From JBFXCS01 sp050181915 (GTDB taxonomy: Bacteria > Actinomycetota > Thermoleophilia > Miltoncostaeales > Miltoncostaeaceae), in the NCBI GenBank assembly GCA_050181915.1, contig JBFXCS010000002.1:682001-746000 (forward strand): a stretch of DNA of 64,000 bases. Reading direction: 5' to 3'. Position numbers and translations under genes: made by a program. This document shows, piece after piece, positions 25,388 through 34,055 of the stretch. Within the stretch, counting starts at the first letter, position 1. Each line of letters opens with the position of its first letter. Below the pieces are notes generated by a model. The model saw only the letters and a program-made list of their open reading frames with translations, made no database searches and had not been told where the DNA came from.

Positions 25388-26841
25388 AGGACCTGCGCGA
25401 GTGGATCGCGCGCCTCGAGCGCGACAAGCAGCTGGTGCGGATCGGCGCGACGGTCGACCCGCGCCTCGAGATCACCGAGATCGCCGACCGCGTGACGAAG
25501 GCCGGCGGGCCGGCGCTGCTGTTCACCGACGTGCTGGGCAGCGACCTGCCGCTGCTGATCAACCAGTTCGGCAGCGACCGCCGCATGTGCGCCGCCCTCG
25601 GCGCCGATTCGCTCGACGAGGTCGCCGGCCGCATCGAGACCCTGCTCGACCTGCAGCCGCCCCAGGGCGTGGTGCAGAAGGTGAAGGCGCTCGGCAGGCT
25701 GCGCGAGCTGGCGTCGTTCTCGTCGAAGCTGGTCAAGGAGGCGCCCTGCCAGGAGGTGTGGCTGGACGAGCCCGACCTCGACCTGCTGCCCATCCTCACC
25801 TGCTGGCCCGACGACGCCGCGCCCTTCATCACGCTGCCGCTGGTGTTCAGCCGCGATCCGGTGAGCGGGGCGCGCAACTGCGGCATGTACCGCATCCAGA
25901 AGATCGACCGGCGCACGGCGATGATGCACTGGCAGATCCACAAGGACGGCGCCGCCCACCTGCGCGACTCGCAGGGGCGCGTGCCCGTGGCGGTCGCGAT
26001 CGGCACCCACCCGGCGACCACCTACTCGGCCACCGCCCCGCTGCCGCCCGGCATCGACGAGATGATCTTCGCCGGCTTCCTGCGCGGCAGGAGCGTCGAG
26101 ATGGTGCGCTGCCGCACGGTCGACCTCGAGGTGCCGGCCGAGTCGGAGATCGTGCTGGAGGGCTACGTCGACGCCACCGACCTGCGCCCGGAGGGCCCGT
26201 TCGGCGACCACACGGGCTTCTACACGCCCGCCGACGACTACCCCACCTTCCACATCACCGGCATGTCGATGCGCAGGGACGCGATCTACTCGACCACCGT
26301 CGTGGGCGTGCCGCCGCAGGAGGACTTCTTCCTGGGCAAGGCCACCGAGCGGATCTTCCTGCCCCTGATCCGCACCTCGGTGCCGGACATCGTCGACCTC
26401 AACCTGCCGCTCGAGGGCGTCTTCCACAACTGCGCCCTGGTGTCGGTGCGCAAGCGCTACCCGGGCCACGCGAAGAAGCTGATGGCCTCGATCTGGGGGC
26501 TCGGCCTGCTGTCGCTGTCGCGCTGCATCGTCGTGGTCGACGACGACGTCGACGTGCAGGACGTCTCGGCCGTGGCCTTCCAGGCCTTCTCGAACGTCGA
26601 CGCCGGCCGCGACATGCTCGTCGTCGAGGGCCCCGTGGACGCCCTCGACCACGCCGCCCCCTACTTCGCCTACGGCGCGAAGGTGGGCTTCGACGCGACG
26701 CGAAAATGGCAGGGGGAGGGCGTGGTGCGCCCCTGGCCGGACCCGATCCGGATGGACGACGAGACGCGCGCGCTCGTCGATCGGAGATGGGTCGAGTACG
26801 GCATCGATCGCGGGACAAGTGGCCCACGGTGGCGTCGTTGA
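25384..26841 (+). CDS. ubiD: UbiD-family prenylated-FMN decarboxylase
   Basis: 485 aa. Hallmarks are the N-terminal LREWIARLERDKQLVRI, NCGMYRIQKIDRRTAMMHW followed by QIHKDGAAH, and EGPFGDHTGFYTP, which carries catalytic/binding acidic residues. VVGVPPQEDFFLGKATE, VFHNCALVSVRKRYPGHAKK and FSNVDAGRDMLVVEGP follow. It removes a carboxylate from an aromatic or polycyclic acid using the cofactor made by UbiX (29281). With MqnA and MqnC nearby, decarboxylation of 1,4-dihydroxy-6-naphthoate in futalosine menaquinone synthesis is the natural reading. Confidence 0.9.
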   Translation: MKDLREWIARLERDKQLVRIGATVDPRLEITEIADRVTKAGGPALLFTDVLGSDLPLLINQFGSDRRMCAALGADSLDEVAGRIETLLDLQPPQGVVQKVKALGRLRELASFSSKLVKEAPCQEVWLDEPDLDLLPILTCWPDDAAPFITLPLVFSRDPVSGARNCGMYRIQKIDRRTAMMHWQIHKDGAAHLRDSQGRVPVAVAIGTHPATTYSATAPLPPGIDEMIFAGFLRGRSVEMVRCRTVDLEVPAESEIVLEGYVDATDLRPEGPFGDHTGFYTPADDYPTFHITGMSMRRDAIYSTTVVGVPPQEDFFLGKATERIFLPLIRTSVPDIVDLNLPLEGVFHNCALVSVRKRYPGHAKKLMASIWGLGLLSLSRCIVVVDDDVDVQDVSAVAFQAFSNVDAGRDMLVVEGPVDALDHAAPYFAYGAKVGFDATRKWQGEGVVRPWPDPIRMDDETRALVDRRWVEYGIDRGTSGPRWRR

Positions 26842-26916
26842 ATCTGCCCTCCCCGTCGGATTGAATCCCGGGGCGTCGCCGTCGCGGCGCCTCGGACGTT
26901 CGTTGGGAGGTCGGGG

Positions 26917-27624
26917 TTGGCAGACAGCCAGGGTCAGTCGGGCGAGATCGGGCGCGGCGGCCAGTACAGCGGGCCGGTCGCCACCGACGTGGTCGCCGAG
27001 CACGACCCGCATGACGACCCCGCCTTCATCACCCGGACGAAGTTCCTCTCCGGCATCGCCGTCGTCACCGGCGGCGTGATGACCGCGGCCATCCTGGTGC
27101 CCGTCGTGGGCTTCGCGGTGGCCGACTCGGTGCAGGAGGAGGAGTGGCGCTGGGTCGACATCGGCGCCTTCTCCGACTTCCCCGAGGGCCAGGTCACCTC
27201 GATCGCCGTCTCGGGGCCGAACCCCGAGAGCGACCGCCGCGCCTTCGTCCGCAACGCGGACGGCGCGATGACCGCCATCTGGAACCGATGCGCCCACCTG
27301 GGGTGCCCCGTGAAGTACGCGCCGGGCGCCGACTCGTACTCGTGCCCCTGCCACGGCGGCTCGTACGATTCGGTGGGGCGCGTGACGGCGGGTCCGCCGC
27401 CGCGGCCGCTCGACCGCTTCGACGTCAAGATCGTCGGCAAGGACGGCAAGGACGTCGCGGTGGCCGACGACATCGTCAAGGGCCCCTCGACGGCCAAGGC
27501 GAAGCCCGAGGATCGGGTGCTCATCGGCCGGCCGTTCTCGCTCGACAAGGAACTGCAGCCGTACCGCATCCACGGCCCGGGCGAGCCCCTCGACGGCCCG
27601 CTCAAGAACCTCTACCCCTTCTAG
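26917..27624 (+). CDS. qcrA: Rieske iron-sulfur subunit of a menaquinol:cytochrome c oxidoreductase
   Basis: 235 aa. One membrane helix (about 43-68) precedes a Rieske domain with [2Fe-2S] ligands CAHLGC and CPCHGGSYD, then GPPPRPLDRFDV. TTG 26917 is the start because GGGAGG at 26905-26910 is spaced 6 bases away; no ATG or GTG fits. A C-terminal extension of about 60 residues follows the cluster domain. It is followed by cytochrome b and a fused subunit IV-cytochrome c, giving a complete bc complex. Confidence 0.92.
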   Translation: MADSQGQSGEIGRGGQYSGPVATDVVAEHDPHDDPAFITRTKFLSGIAVVTGGVMTAAILVPVVGFAVADSVQEEEWRWVDIGAFSDFPEGQVTSIAVSGPNPESDRRAFVRNADGAMTAIWNRCAHLGCPVKYAPGADSYSCPCHGGSYDSVGRVTAGPPPRPLDRFDVKIVGKDGKDVAVADDIVKGPSTAKAKPEDRVLIGRPFSLDKELQPYRIHGPGEPLDGPLKNLYPF

Positions 27625-27636
27625 GCAGGCACGCGG

Positions 27637-28464
27637 ATGGCGACCAAGGACATCGGCCCGAAGAACCCGGCCATCAAGGCCGGCGAGGCCGCCGTCGACT
27701 ACGTCGACGAGCGCAGCGGGGTCAAGACCGGCTTCAACTGGTTCCTCTTCCGGAACATCCCGGCCGAGACCAGCTGGTTCCAGACCCTCGGCTTCACCGC
27801 CATGGCCCTCTTCGGCCTCCAGGCGATCACCGGGATCATCCTGGCGATGTACTACAAGCCCGACCCCGCCTCGGCCTTCCAGAGCATCCAGACGATCACC
27901 GACGACGTGACCTGGGGCTGGCTGGTGCGCGGCATGCACAAGTGGGGCGCCAGCGCGATGATCGTGGTGGTGTTCCTGCACATGGGCCGGGTCTTCTTCT
28001 TCGGCTCGTACAAGTACCCGCGCGAGCTCACCTGGGTCACCGGCGCCCTGCTGCTGATCCTGACCATGTTCATGGGCCTCACCGGCTACCTGCTGGTGTG
28101 GGACCAGAAGGCCTACTGGGCCACCGTCGTCGCCGTGAACATCACCGCCAGCGCCCCGATCCTCGGTCCATACGTGGCCGACATCATGCGCGCCGGCCCG
28201 GAGTTCGGACCGGACACCCTGTCCCGGTTCTACTCCATCCATATGCTCGTGATACCCGGCGGCATCGCCACCTTCATCGGCCTGCACCTCTACTTCATCA
28301 CGAAGCTGGGCATCGCCGAGCCGCCCCACAGCAAGCGCCGCCAGGCCATCGAGCGGGCGGAGTCCGACGCGCGTCGCGCGGCCGAACGTGAGCACCGGCC
28401 CTACGGCCGGCGCCAGGTTCCCGCGGCGCCCCCGGTCGAGGTCGAGGCGGAGGGTCGCCCGTGA
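27637..28464 (+). CDS. qcrB: Cytochrome b (b6-type N-terminal half)
   Basis: 275 aa with four membrane helices. Heme-ligand histidine pairs are at GMHKWGAS/FLHMGRVFF and SIHMLVIP/GLHLYFITK. Qo-site features include GYLLVWDQKAYWATVVA. It ends in a charged, Ala/Arg/Glu-rich tail of about 45 residues after the fourth helix. The split after helix IV is as in cytochrome b6f and Bacillus QcrB. The ATG lies 12 bases after the Rieske stop. Confidence 0.93.
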   Translation: MATKDIGPKNPAIKAGEAAVDYVDERSGVKTGFNWFLFRNIPAETSWFQTLGFTAMALFGLQAITGIILAMYYKPDPASAFQSIQTITDDVTWGWLVRGMHKWGASAMIVVVFLHMGRVFFFGSYKYPRELTWVTGALLLILTMFMGLTGYLLVWDQKAYWATVVAVNITASAPILGPYVADIMRAGPEFGPDTLSRFYSIHMLVIPGGIATFIGLHLYFITKLGIAEPPHSKRRQAIERAESDARRAAEREHRPYGRRQVPAAPPVEVEAEGRP

Positions 28465-29198
28465 ACAAGGGCCAGAGGGAGTACTACAAGAAGGACTACG
28501 CGGCAGCGAAGGCGGCCGGCAAGCCCTTCTTCCCGTACGCCATCTACAAGGACCTGCTCATCGCCACCCTGGCGATCGGGTTCGTCATCGTCCTCGCCGT
28601 CTGGCAGCGGGTGGAGATCGGGGAGCCGGTCAACCCCGCCAGCACCGACTTCGTGCCGCGGCCCGAGTGGTACTTCCTCTTCCTCTTCGAGCTGCTGAAG
28701 ATCTTCAAGGGCCAGAACGCGCTGATGCCGGTCATCATGGCGACCTTCATCGTCCCGAACATCCTGATGCTGCTGCTCATCCTGGTGCCGTTCATCGACA
28801 ACGGCCCGGAGCGGCGCATCCAGCGGCGGCCGATCGCCCTGATCACCGCCGGCGTGGTGGTCTTCTTCCTCGCCTGGCTCACCAACAAGGGCGCCCACGC
28901 CGACGCCGGCGGCAGCACCCTGCAGCTGTCGGGCATCGAGGGCGACGCGAAGGCCGAGGCGGGCATGCAGCTCTGGCTGGAGAACTGTACGACCTGCCAT
29001 ATGATCAAGGACGTGGGCGCGCCCGGCCCGGGTCCGAACCTCACGGTGGAGGGCACCAAGGACACCCTGAAGGTGGCGAACGCCAAGGAGTTCCTCACCA
29101 ATCCGCCACCGGGGATGATCCCCTTCGCCACCTTCACCGATGAGCAGTACGAGGAGATCGGCACGTTCATCGAGGGCCTGGGAGTGAAGTACAAGTAG
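28461..29198 (+). CDS. qcrC: Subunit IV fused to cytochrome c
   Basis: 245 aa. It has an N-terminal helix, then PRPEWYFLFLFELLKIFKG containing the Qo-site PEWY motif, and two further helices. A C-terminal class I cytochrome c domain carries CTTCH (heme attachment), with a methionine near PPPGMIPF as axial ligand. This fusion is the Bacillus-type arrangement and differs from the diheme QcrC of mycobacteria and streptomycetes. GTG 28461 overlaps qcrB by 4 bases, and a hairpin follows. Confidence 0.92.
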   Translation: MNKGQREYYKKDYAAAKAAGKPFFPYAIYKDLLIATLAIGFVIVLAVWQRVEIGEPVNPASTDFVPRPEWYFLFLFELLKIFKGQNALMPVIMATFIVPNILMLLLILVPFIDNGPERRIQRRPIALITAGVVVFFLAWLTNKGAHADAGGSTLQLSGIEGDAKAEAGMQLWLENCTTCHMIKDVGAPGPGPNLTVEGTKDTLKVANAKEFLTNPPPGMIPFATFTDEQYEEIGTFIEGLGVKYK

Positions 29199-29207
29199 GG
29201 AACAGCG

Positions 29208-29243
29208 GCCCCGCCCTCCGGGACAGACCCCGGGGGCGGGGGC
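29208..29243 (+). terminator. GC-rich imperfect hairpin after qcrC
   Basis: An 8-bp stem closing the loop ACAGAC is extended by 5 more pairs beyond a single bulged C. It starts nine bases after the qcrC stop and precedes a new promoter, so it likely ends the bc operon. Confidence 0.5.
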
Positions 29244-29267
29244 GGCTCATTTCCGGGGGACCGCCGC

Positions 29268-29273
29268 TACCAT
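29268..29273 (+). promoter_or_regulatory. Leaderless-type -10 hexamer TACCAT before ubiX
   Basis: TACCAT ends 7 bases before GTG 29281. No ribosome site is visible. It probably starts a second menaquinone transcript. Confidence 0.5.
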
Positions 29274-29280
29274 CCGTGGC

Positions 29281-29916
29281 GTGACGCGAGTCTTCCTCGG
29301 AGTGACGGGCGGCAGCGGGGCGATCTACGCCGGACGGGCGCTGCGCGCCCTCACCGCGGCGGGTTGCGACGTGGGCCTGTGCGTCAGCGACGCGGGCGCC
29401 CACGTCATCAGCCACGAGATCCTGCGCGCCGGCACCCGGCCGCCCGACGACCCCGCGCTCGCCGTCGAGGGCTTCGTCGAGCGCTTCGCGCAGGAGGCGG
29501 GGTCGGTGACCGTGCTCGGGCTCAACGACCTCACCGCGCCCTTCGCGTCGGGCTCGTCGCTCGCGCCCGCGGCGCTCATCGCGCCCTGCTCGGGCGCGAC
29601 GCTCGCCGCCATCGCCCACGGCACGGGGCGCAACCTGATCCACCGCTGCGCGGACGTGATGCTCAAGGAGCGCCGGCGCCTGGTGCTGATGCCGCGCGAG
29701 ACCCCGCTCAGCCTGATCCACATCGAGAACATGGCGGCCGTCACGCGCGCCGGGGCGGTGGTGCTGCCGGCGATGCCGGGCTTCTACTCCGAGCCGCGGA
29801 CCATCGACGACCTCGTCGACTTCGTGGTGGGCAAGGCGCTCGACCAGCTGGGCGTGGAGCACCGCCTGCTGGCCCGCTGGGGCGAGGGAGCCCCCGCCGC
29901 GGAGGGCGCCCGATGA
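29281..29916 (+). CDS. ubiX: Flavin prenyltransferase UbiX
   Basis: 211 aa. It makes prenylated FMN, the cofactor of UbiD enzymes, from FMN and dimethylallyl phosphate. Motifs are FLGVTGGSGAIYAGRALRAL, the PCSGATLAAIAHG phosphate loop, NLIHRCADVMLKERRRLVLM and PRETPLSLIHIENM. It is co-transcribed with UbiE by ATGA overlap and supports the UbiD at 25384. Confidence 0.93.
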   Translation: MTRVFLGVTGGSGAIYAGRALRALTAAGCDVGLCVSDAGAHVISHEILRAGTRPPDDPALAVEGFVERFAQEAGSVTVLGLNDLTAPFASGSSLAPAALIAPCSGATLAAIAHGTGRNLIHRCADVMLKERRRLVLMPRETPLSLIHIENMAAVTRAGAVVLPAMPGFYSEPRTIDDLVDFVVGKALDQLGVEHRLLARWGEGAPAAEGAR

Positions 29917-30623
29917 CCGCCGGCGCCCCCGGCCGCCTCGAGCCGGCCCAGGTGCGGCAGATGTTCGACCGCATCGCGCCGCGCTACGACCTGCTCAACC
30001 GGACGATGACCGCCGGCCTCGACGGCCGCTGGCGCCGGGCCGCCGCCGCGGCGGCCGACCTCGCCGCCGGGGAGCGGGCGCTCGACGTGTGCTGCGGCAC
30101 CGGCGACCTGGCCCTCGCCCTCGCCGACCGGGTCACCGGCTCCGGCGAGGTCGTGGGCATCGACTTCTCCGAGGAGATGGTGGCGCGGGCGGGTGCGAAG
30201 GGCGCGGCGCACGGCGGGCCGCTCTCCTTCCAGGTGGGCGACGCGCTCGACCTGCCCTTCCCGGACGACGCCTTCGACGCCGCCGCCGTGGCCTTCGGCA
30301 TCCGCAACGTCGACGACCTCGACCGGGGCATCGCCGAGATGGCGCGCGTGGTGCGCCCCGGCGGCCGCGTGGTGATCCTCGAGATCACCACCCCGCCCCG
30401 CCTGCGGGCCTTCTACGGCCTCTGGTTCGACCGCGTCGTGCCGCGCCTGGGCCGCGTGCTGGGCCGCGACGGCGCCGCCTACTCCTACCTGCCGGCCTCG
30501 GTGAAGCGCTTCCCCGAGCCCCGGGCGCTCGCCGCGCACATGGCCCGCGCCGGGCTCACGGACGTGCGCTGGAGGCCGCTCGCCGCCGGCATCATCGCCC
30601 TGCACCACGGGCGGGTCGCCTGA
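29913..30623 (+). CDS. ubiE: Demethylmenaquinone methyltransferase (UbiE/MenG)
   Basis: 236 aa SAM-dependent C-methyltransferase for the last step of menaquinone synthesis. It has VRQMFDRIAPRYDLLNRTMT, the SAM motif ALDVCCGTGDLALALA, GIDFSEEMV, VAFGIRNVDDLDRGIAEMAR and SYLPASVKRFPE. All are typical, and length is normal. The ATG overlaps ubiX. Its stop overlaps a CTG that may start the next gene. Confidence 0.93.
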   Translation: MTAGAPGRLEPAQVRQMFDRIAPRYDLLNRTMTAGLDGRWRRAAAAAADLAAGERALDVCCGTGDLALALADRVTGSGEVVGIDFSEEMVARAGAKGAAHGGPLSFQVGDALDLPFPDDAFDAAAVAFGIRNVDDLDRGIAEMARVVRPGGRVVILEITTPPRLRAFYGLWFDRVVPRLGRVLGRDGAAYSYLPASVKRFPEPRALAAHMARAGLTDVRWRPLAAGIIALHHGRVA

Positions 30624-31603
30624 CCTCCGCCGCTCCCGTACCCGCGCTGGTCGCGCCGCTCACGCCGCTGCTCGCGCTGTGCGAGGAGCGCCTGCGCGCG
30701 TCGGTGGCGGGCTTCGCCGACGAGGTCGCCCGGCCGGCCGCCGACACCCTCGCGGCGGGCGGCAAGCGCGTCCGCCCCCTGCTGGTCTTCTGCTCCGCCC
30801 CCCGCTCCGCCCTGGCCGATCCGTCGCAGCGCGCCGACCTGCTCTCCGCGGCCGCCGCGGTGGAGCTGGTGCACATGGCGACGCTCGTGCACGACGACCT
30901 GCTCGACGGCGCCACGATGCGCCGCGGCCGCCCCACCGTGGCGCGGGCCCTCGGCGCCGAGCGGGCCGTGAGCACCGGCGACTTCCTCTTCGCCCGCGCC
31001 TTCGGCGAGCTCACCCGCACCGGCTCGCCGCGGGCGGTGCAGGCCCTCGCCGGCGCCGCCCTCGACCTCTCCCAGGGCGAGATGGACCAGCAGCGGGCCG
31101 CCTACGACCTCGACCTGGCCGAGCAGGCCTACCTCTCGCGCTGCCGCCGCAAGACCGCCGCGCTCTTCTCGGTGGCCTGCCGCCTGGGCGCCCAGGTCGG
31201 CGGCATCGGCCGCGACTGCGAGGAGCGCCTCGCCGCCTTCGGCGAGAACGTGGGCATGGCCTTCCAGATCTTCGACGACATCCTCGACCTGGCGGGGGCG
31301 CCGGCCAGCACGGGCAAGCGCCGCGGCACCGACCTGTGCGACGGCACCGTGACCCTGCCGGTGATCCTGGCCATGCAGCTCGAGCCCGGGCTGCGGCCCG
31401 TCGTCGCGGCGGCCTGCGACGGCCCCGACCTGGAGGCGCTGTGCGACCGCCTCGCCGCGCACCGCGGCCTCGCGCTGGCGCGCGACCGCGCCCTCGCCTT
31501 CGTGGCGGCCGCCCGGGCGGCGATCCAGGAGGGCCCGGCGGACGGCGCCGACGTGGGCGCCCTGCTCGAGATCGCCGACGGCGTCGTGGACCGGTACGGA
31601 TGA
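30620..31603 (+). CDS. Trans-polyprenyl diphosphate synthase
   Basis: About 327 aa if it starts at CTG 30620 (overlapping TGA as CTGA), or 299 aa from GTG 30704. The shorter form would cut the first helix. FARM motif LVHDDLLDGATMRRGRPT and SARM motif QIFDDILDLAG are both intact. GGKRVRPLLVF, GDFLFARAFGEL and RKTAALFSVACRLG also match. It builds the menaquinone side chain from isopentenyl diphosphate; chain length cannot be read. Position between ubiE and mqnA fits. The start is uncertain. Confidence 0.88.
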   Translation: MTSAAPVPALVAPLTPLLALCEERLRASVAGFADEVARPAADTLAAGGKRVRPLLVFCSAPRSALADPSQRADLLSAAAAVELVHMATLVHDDLLDGATMRRGRPTVARALGAERAVSTGDFLFARAFGELTRTGSPRAVQALAGAALDLSQGEMDQQRAAYDLDLAEQAYLSRCRRKTAALFSVACRLGAQVGGIGRDCEERLAAFGENVGMAFQIFDDILDLAGAPASTGKRRGTDLCDGTVTLPVILAMQLEPGLRPVVAAACDGPDLEALCDRLAAHRGLALARDRALAFVAAARAAIQEGPADGADVGALLEIADGVVDRYG

Positions 31604-32148
31604 GCGCGGCCGCCGAGCTCGCGGAGCTGCTCCGCGCCCGGGACCCGATCGCCGCCGCGCGCGCCGCGGGCGTGACGGGCGACGAGCCCGTCACCGTCGA
31701 GCGGGGCGATCCGCCCGCCGGCTGGCTGGTGGACGGCGACGTCGAGCGGCCGGTCGACGAGCACCGCGCCGCCCACCTGGCGGGCACCCCCAGCGAGGCC
31801 GCCCTCGCCTACGGCGCCGGCCACCCGGCCGAGGACATCGCCCGCCGGCTCGCCGAGCTCGCCGAGCTCGCGCGCGAGACCGGCCTGCTGCGCGCCGTCT
31901 GCCCCGTCCCCGCCGACGGCACGGCCGACCGGCCCGGCTCGTGGGGCGTCGAGGACCTGACCGTGGTCGCCGTGTGCCGCCTGGCCCTGCCCGCCGGGGT
32001 GGCGGTGCGGCCCCACTGGCGGCGCCTGGGCCCGGGCGCCAGCCAGATCGCCGCGGCCTTCGGCGCCACCGCGTGGCGCGTGCCGCACGACGACGGCGCC
32101 GACACCGAGCGGCTGGTCGCCGCCCTGGGACGCGGGGGCGCCGCATGA
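31600..32148 (+). CDS. MqnE/MqnC-like C-terminal half lacking the radical-SAM core
   Basis: 182 aa. Residues 80-180 resemble the C-terminal part of aminodeoxyfutalosine synthase: RLAELAELARETGLLRAVCPVP parallels its HLxRLRELQxETGGFxAFxPLxF, and DLTVVAVCRLALP, then HWRRLGPGASQIAAAFGA, match the region after it. The N-terminal CxxxCxxC [4Fe-4S] site is absent. Both ends overlap neighbours by 4 bases and the frame is intact, so it is maintained rather than decaying. Function is unknown; a full MqnE must be elsewhere. Confidence 0.65.
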   Translation: MSAAAELAELLRARDPIAAARAAGVTGDEPVTVERGDPPAGWLVDGDVERPVDEHRAAHLAGTPSEAALAYGAGHPAEDIARRLAELAELARETGLLRAVCPVPADGTADRPGSWGVEDLTVVAVCRLALPAGVAVRPHWRRLGPGASQIAAAFGATAWRVPHDDGADTERLVAALGRGGAA

Positions 32149-32945
32149 GGCTGCTGCGCGTGGGCCGCATCTCGGCCCTCAACATGTACCCCATCTACCA
32201 CGGGCTGGAGCGCGCGGCCGACCCGCACCTGGTCTTCACCGACGGCCTGCCCACCACGCTCAACCGGGCGCTGCTGGCGGGCGACCTGGACGTCTCGGCC
32301 ATGTCCAGCATCGCCTTCGCCCGCAACGCACGCGACCTGCGCCTGGTGCCGGTGGCGTCGATCACCGCGCAGGGCGCGGTCGACTCGATCCAGCTCTTCT
32401 CGCGGGTGCCCATCGAGCGGGTGCGCAGCGTGGCGGTCACCCCCCACAGCGCGACCTCGGTCGCCCTGCTGCGCATCCTGCTGGGCCCGTCGGTGCCGCC
32501 GTTCACGATCCTCGACGAGCCGCCCGAGCGGGCCCTGCGCCGCCACGACGGCGTGCTGCTGATCGCCGACGAGGCGCTGCGCGGCCTGCGCGAGCCGTTC
32601 GCCGCCCACCACGCCGACCTGGCCGAGCTGTGGAACGCCCGCACCGGGCACCCGATGGTGTTCGCGGTGTGGGCCGCCCGCGCCGACAGCGCGCGCGAGC
32701 GCCCCGAGGCGCTCGCCGCGCTCGCCGCCCTGCTGCGCGAGGCGCGCGCGGCCTACCTCGACGACCCCGAGGCGGTCGTCGCGGCGGCGGCCCGGCGCTT
32801 CCCCTTCCCGGCCGACTTCATCCGCGACTACCTGCGCAGGCTGCGCTACGAGTTCGGCGACGCCGAGCGCGCCGGTCTGGCGGCCTTCCTCGCGGCGGCG
32901 CGCGCCGGCGGCGAGCTCGACGACGTCCCGAGCCTGGCCGCGTAG
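32145..32945 (+). CDS. mqnA: Chorismate dehydratase MqnA
   Basis: 266 aa periplasmic-binding-like fold enzyme that dehydrates chorismate to 3-[(1-carboxyvinyl)oxy]benzoate, the first futalosine-pathway step. It opens with RVGRISALNMYPIYHGL. DGLPTTLNRALLAGDLDVSAMSSIAFARN and VAVTPHSATSVALLRILLG follow, each typical. ATG 32145 overlaps the upstream gene by 4 bases. It is paired with mqnC, which has its own leaderless-type promoter signal. Confidence 0.92.
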   Translation: MRLLRVGRISALNMYPIYHGLERAADPHLVFTDGLPTTLNRALLAGDLDVSAMSSIAFARNARDLRLVPVASITAQGAVDSIQLFSRVPIERVRSVAVTPHSATSVALLRILLGPSVPPFTILDEPPERALRRHDGVLLIADEALRGLREPFAAHHADLAELWNARTGHPMVFAVWAARADSARERPEALAALAALLREARAAYLDDPEAVVAAAARRFPFPADFIRDYLRRLRYEFGDAERAGLAAFLAAARAGGELDDVPSLAA

Positions 32946-32946
32946 C

Positions 32947-32952
32947 TAAGAT
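32947..32952 (+). promoter_or_regulatory. Leaderless-type -10 hexamer TAAGAT before mqnC
   Basis: TAAGAT directly follows the mqnA stop and ends 8 bases before GTG 32961. There is no ribosome site between. Confidence 0.45.
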
Positions 32953-32960
32953 TCGCCTCC

Positions 32961-34055
32961 GTGAGCACCCTCGCACCGAACCGGGTCGGCGACATCCTCG
33001 AGCGGGTCGTGGGCGGCGAGCGCCTCGGCGACGAGGACGCCCTCACCCTGCTGCGCTCGCGCGACCTGGTGGCGGTGGGAGAGGCCGCCGACCGGGTGCG
33101 CGACGCGGCCACCGACCCCGGCGTCGTGACCTTCTCGATCGACCGGAACGTCAACTACACCAACTTCTGCATCACCGACTGCGACTTCTGCGCCTTCTAC
33201 CGGCGCCCGATGGACCCCGAGGGCTACGTGCTGCCGAAGTCGGTGATCTTCCGCAAGATCGAGGAGACCCTCGACCTGGGCGGCACGGCGCTGCTGCTGC
33301 AGGGAGGCCACCACCCGAACCTGCGGATCGAGTGGTACGAGGACCTCTTCCGCGACATCAAGGCGCGCTACCCGATCCACCTGCACGCGCTGTCGCCCTC
33401 CGAGATCCTCCACGTCGCGAAGATCTCGAAGCTGTCGCTGGACGAGACGATGGTCCGGCTGCGCGACGCCGGCCACGACTCGCTGCCCGGCGGCGGCGCC
33501 GAGATCCTGGTCGACCGGGTACGGCGGGTGATCGCCCCGCGCAAGACCACCAGCGACGAGTGGCTGTCGGTGATGCGGGCCGCCCACCGCGCCGGCATGT
33601 CGACCACCGCCACGATGATGTACGGCACGGTCGACACCGAGGAGGACCGCATCGAGCACCTGCGCCGGCTGCGCGAGGTGCAGGACGAGGACCCCGGCTT
33701 CCGCGCCTTCGTGTGCTGGAGCTACCAGTCCGGCGGGGGCAGCGCCCGCGGCGACGACCACGCCCACACGACCGCCGCCGACTACCTGATGATGCTCGCG
33801 GTGAGCCGCCTCTACCTCGATAACTTCCCCCACTTCCAGTCGTCGTGGGTCACCCAGGGCCTGCGGGTGGGGCAGCTGGCGCTGGAGTTCGGCTGCGACG
33901 ACATGGGCTCGATCATGATCGAGGAGAACGTGGTGCGCGCCGCCGGGACGGCCTTCCGGCTGGACACCGAGCGCATGGTGCGCGCCATCGAGGCCACCGG
34001 GCGACGGGCGGTGCAGCGCGACACCCTCTACCGCGCCGTGAAGGCCTTCCCGTGA
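32961..34055 (+). CDS. mqnC: Cyclic dehypoxanthinylfutalosine synthase MqnC (radical SAM)
   Basis: 364 aa. The radical-SAM cluster motif is CITDCDFCAFYR (CxxxCxxC, residues about 70-77), preceded by SIDRNVNYTNF. Later motifs are LLLQGGHHPNLRIEWYEDLF, HALSPSEI, LPGGGAEIL and TMMYGTVDTEEDRIEHLRRL. It forms the spiro ring of cyclic DHFL in the futalosine menaquinone pathway. It is followed by a rhodanese overlapping by 4 bases. Confidence 0.94.
   Translation: MSTLAPNRVGDILERVVGGERLGDEDALTLLRSRDLVAVGEAADRVRDAATDPGVVTFSIDRNVNYTNFCITDCDFCAFYRRPMDPEGYVLPKSVIFRKIEETLDLGGTALLLQGGHHPNLRIEWYEDLFRDIKARYPIHLHALSPSEILHVAKISKLSLDETMVRLRDAGHDSLPGGGAEILVDRVRRVIAPRKTTSDEWLSVMRAAHRAGMSTTATMMYGTVDTEEDRIEHLRRLREVQDEDPGFRAFVCWSYQSGGGSARGDDHAHTTAADYLMMLAVSRLYLDNFPHFQSSWVTQGLRVGQLALEFGCDDMGSIMIEENVVRAAGTAFRLDTERMVRAIEATGRRAVQRDTLYRAVKAFP

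Noticed and set aside
25072..28395. Very long minus-strand frame of about 1,100 codons opposite ubiD and the bc genes
   Set aside because: It is a shadow of well-identified genes on the plus strand; its composition is repetitive Arg/Gly/Val/His without domains.
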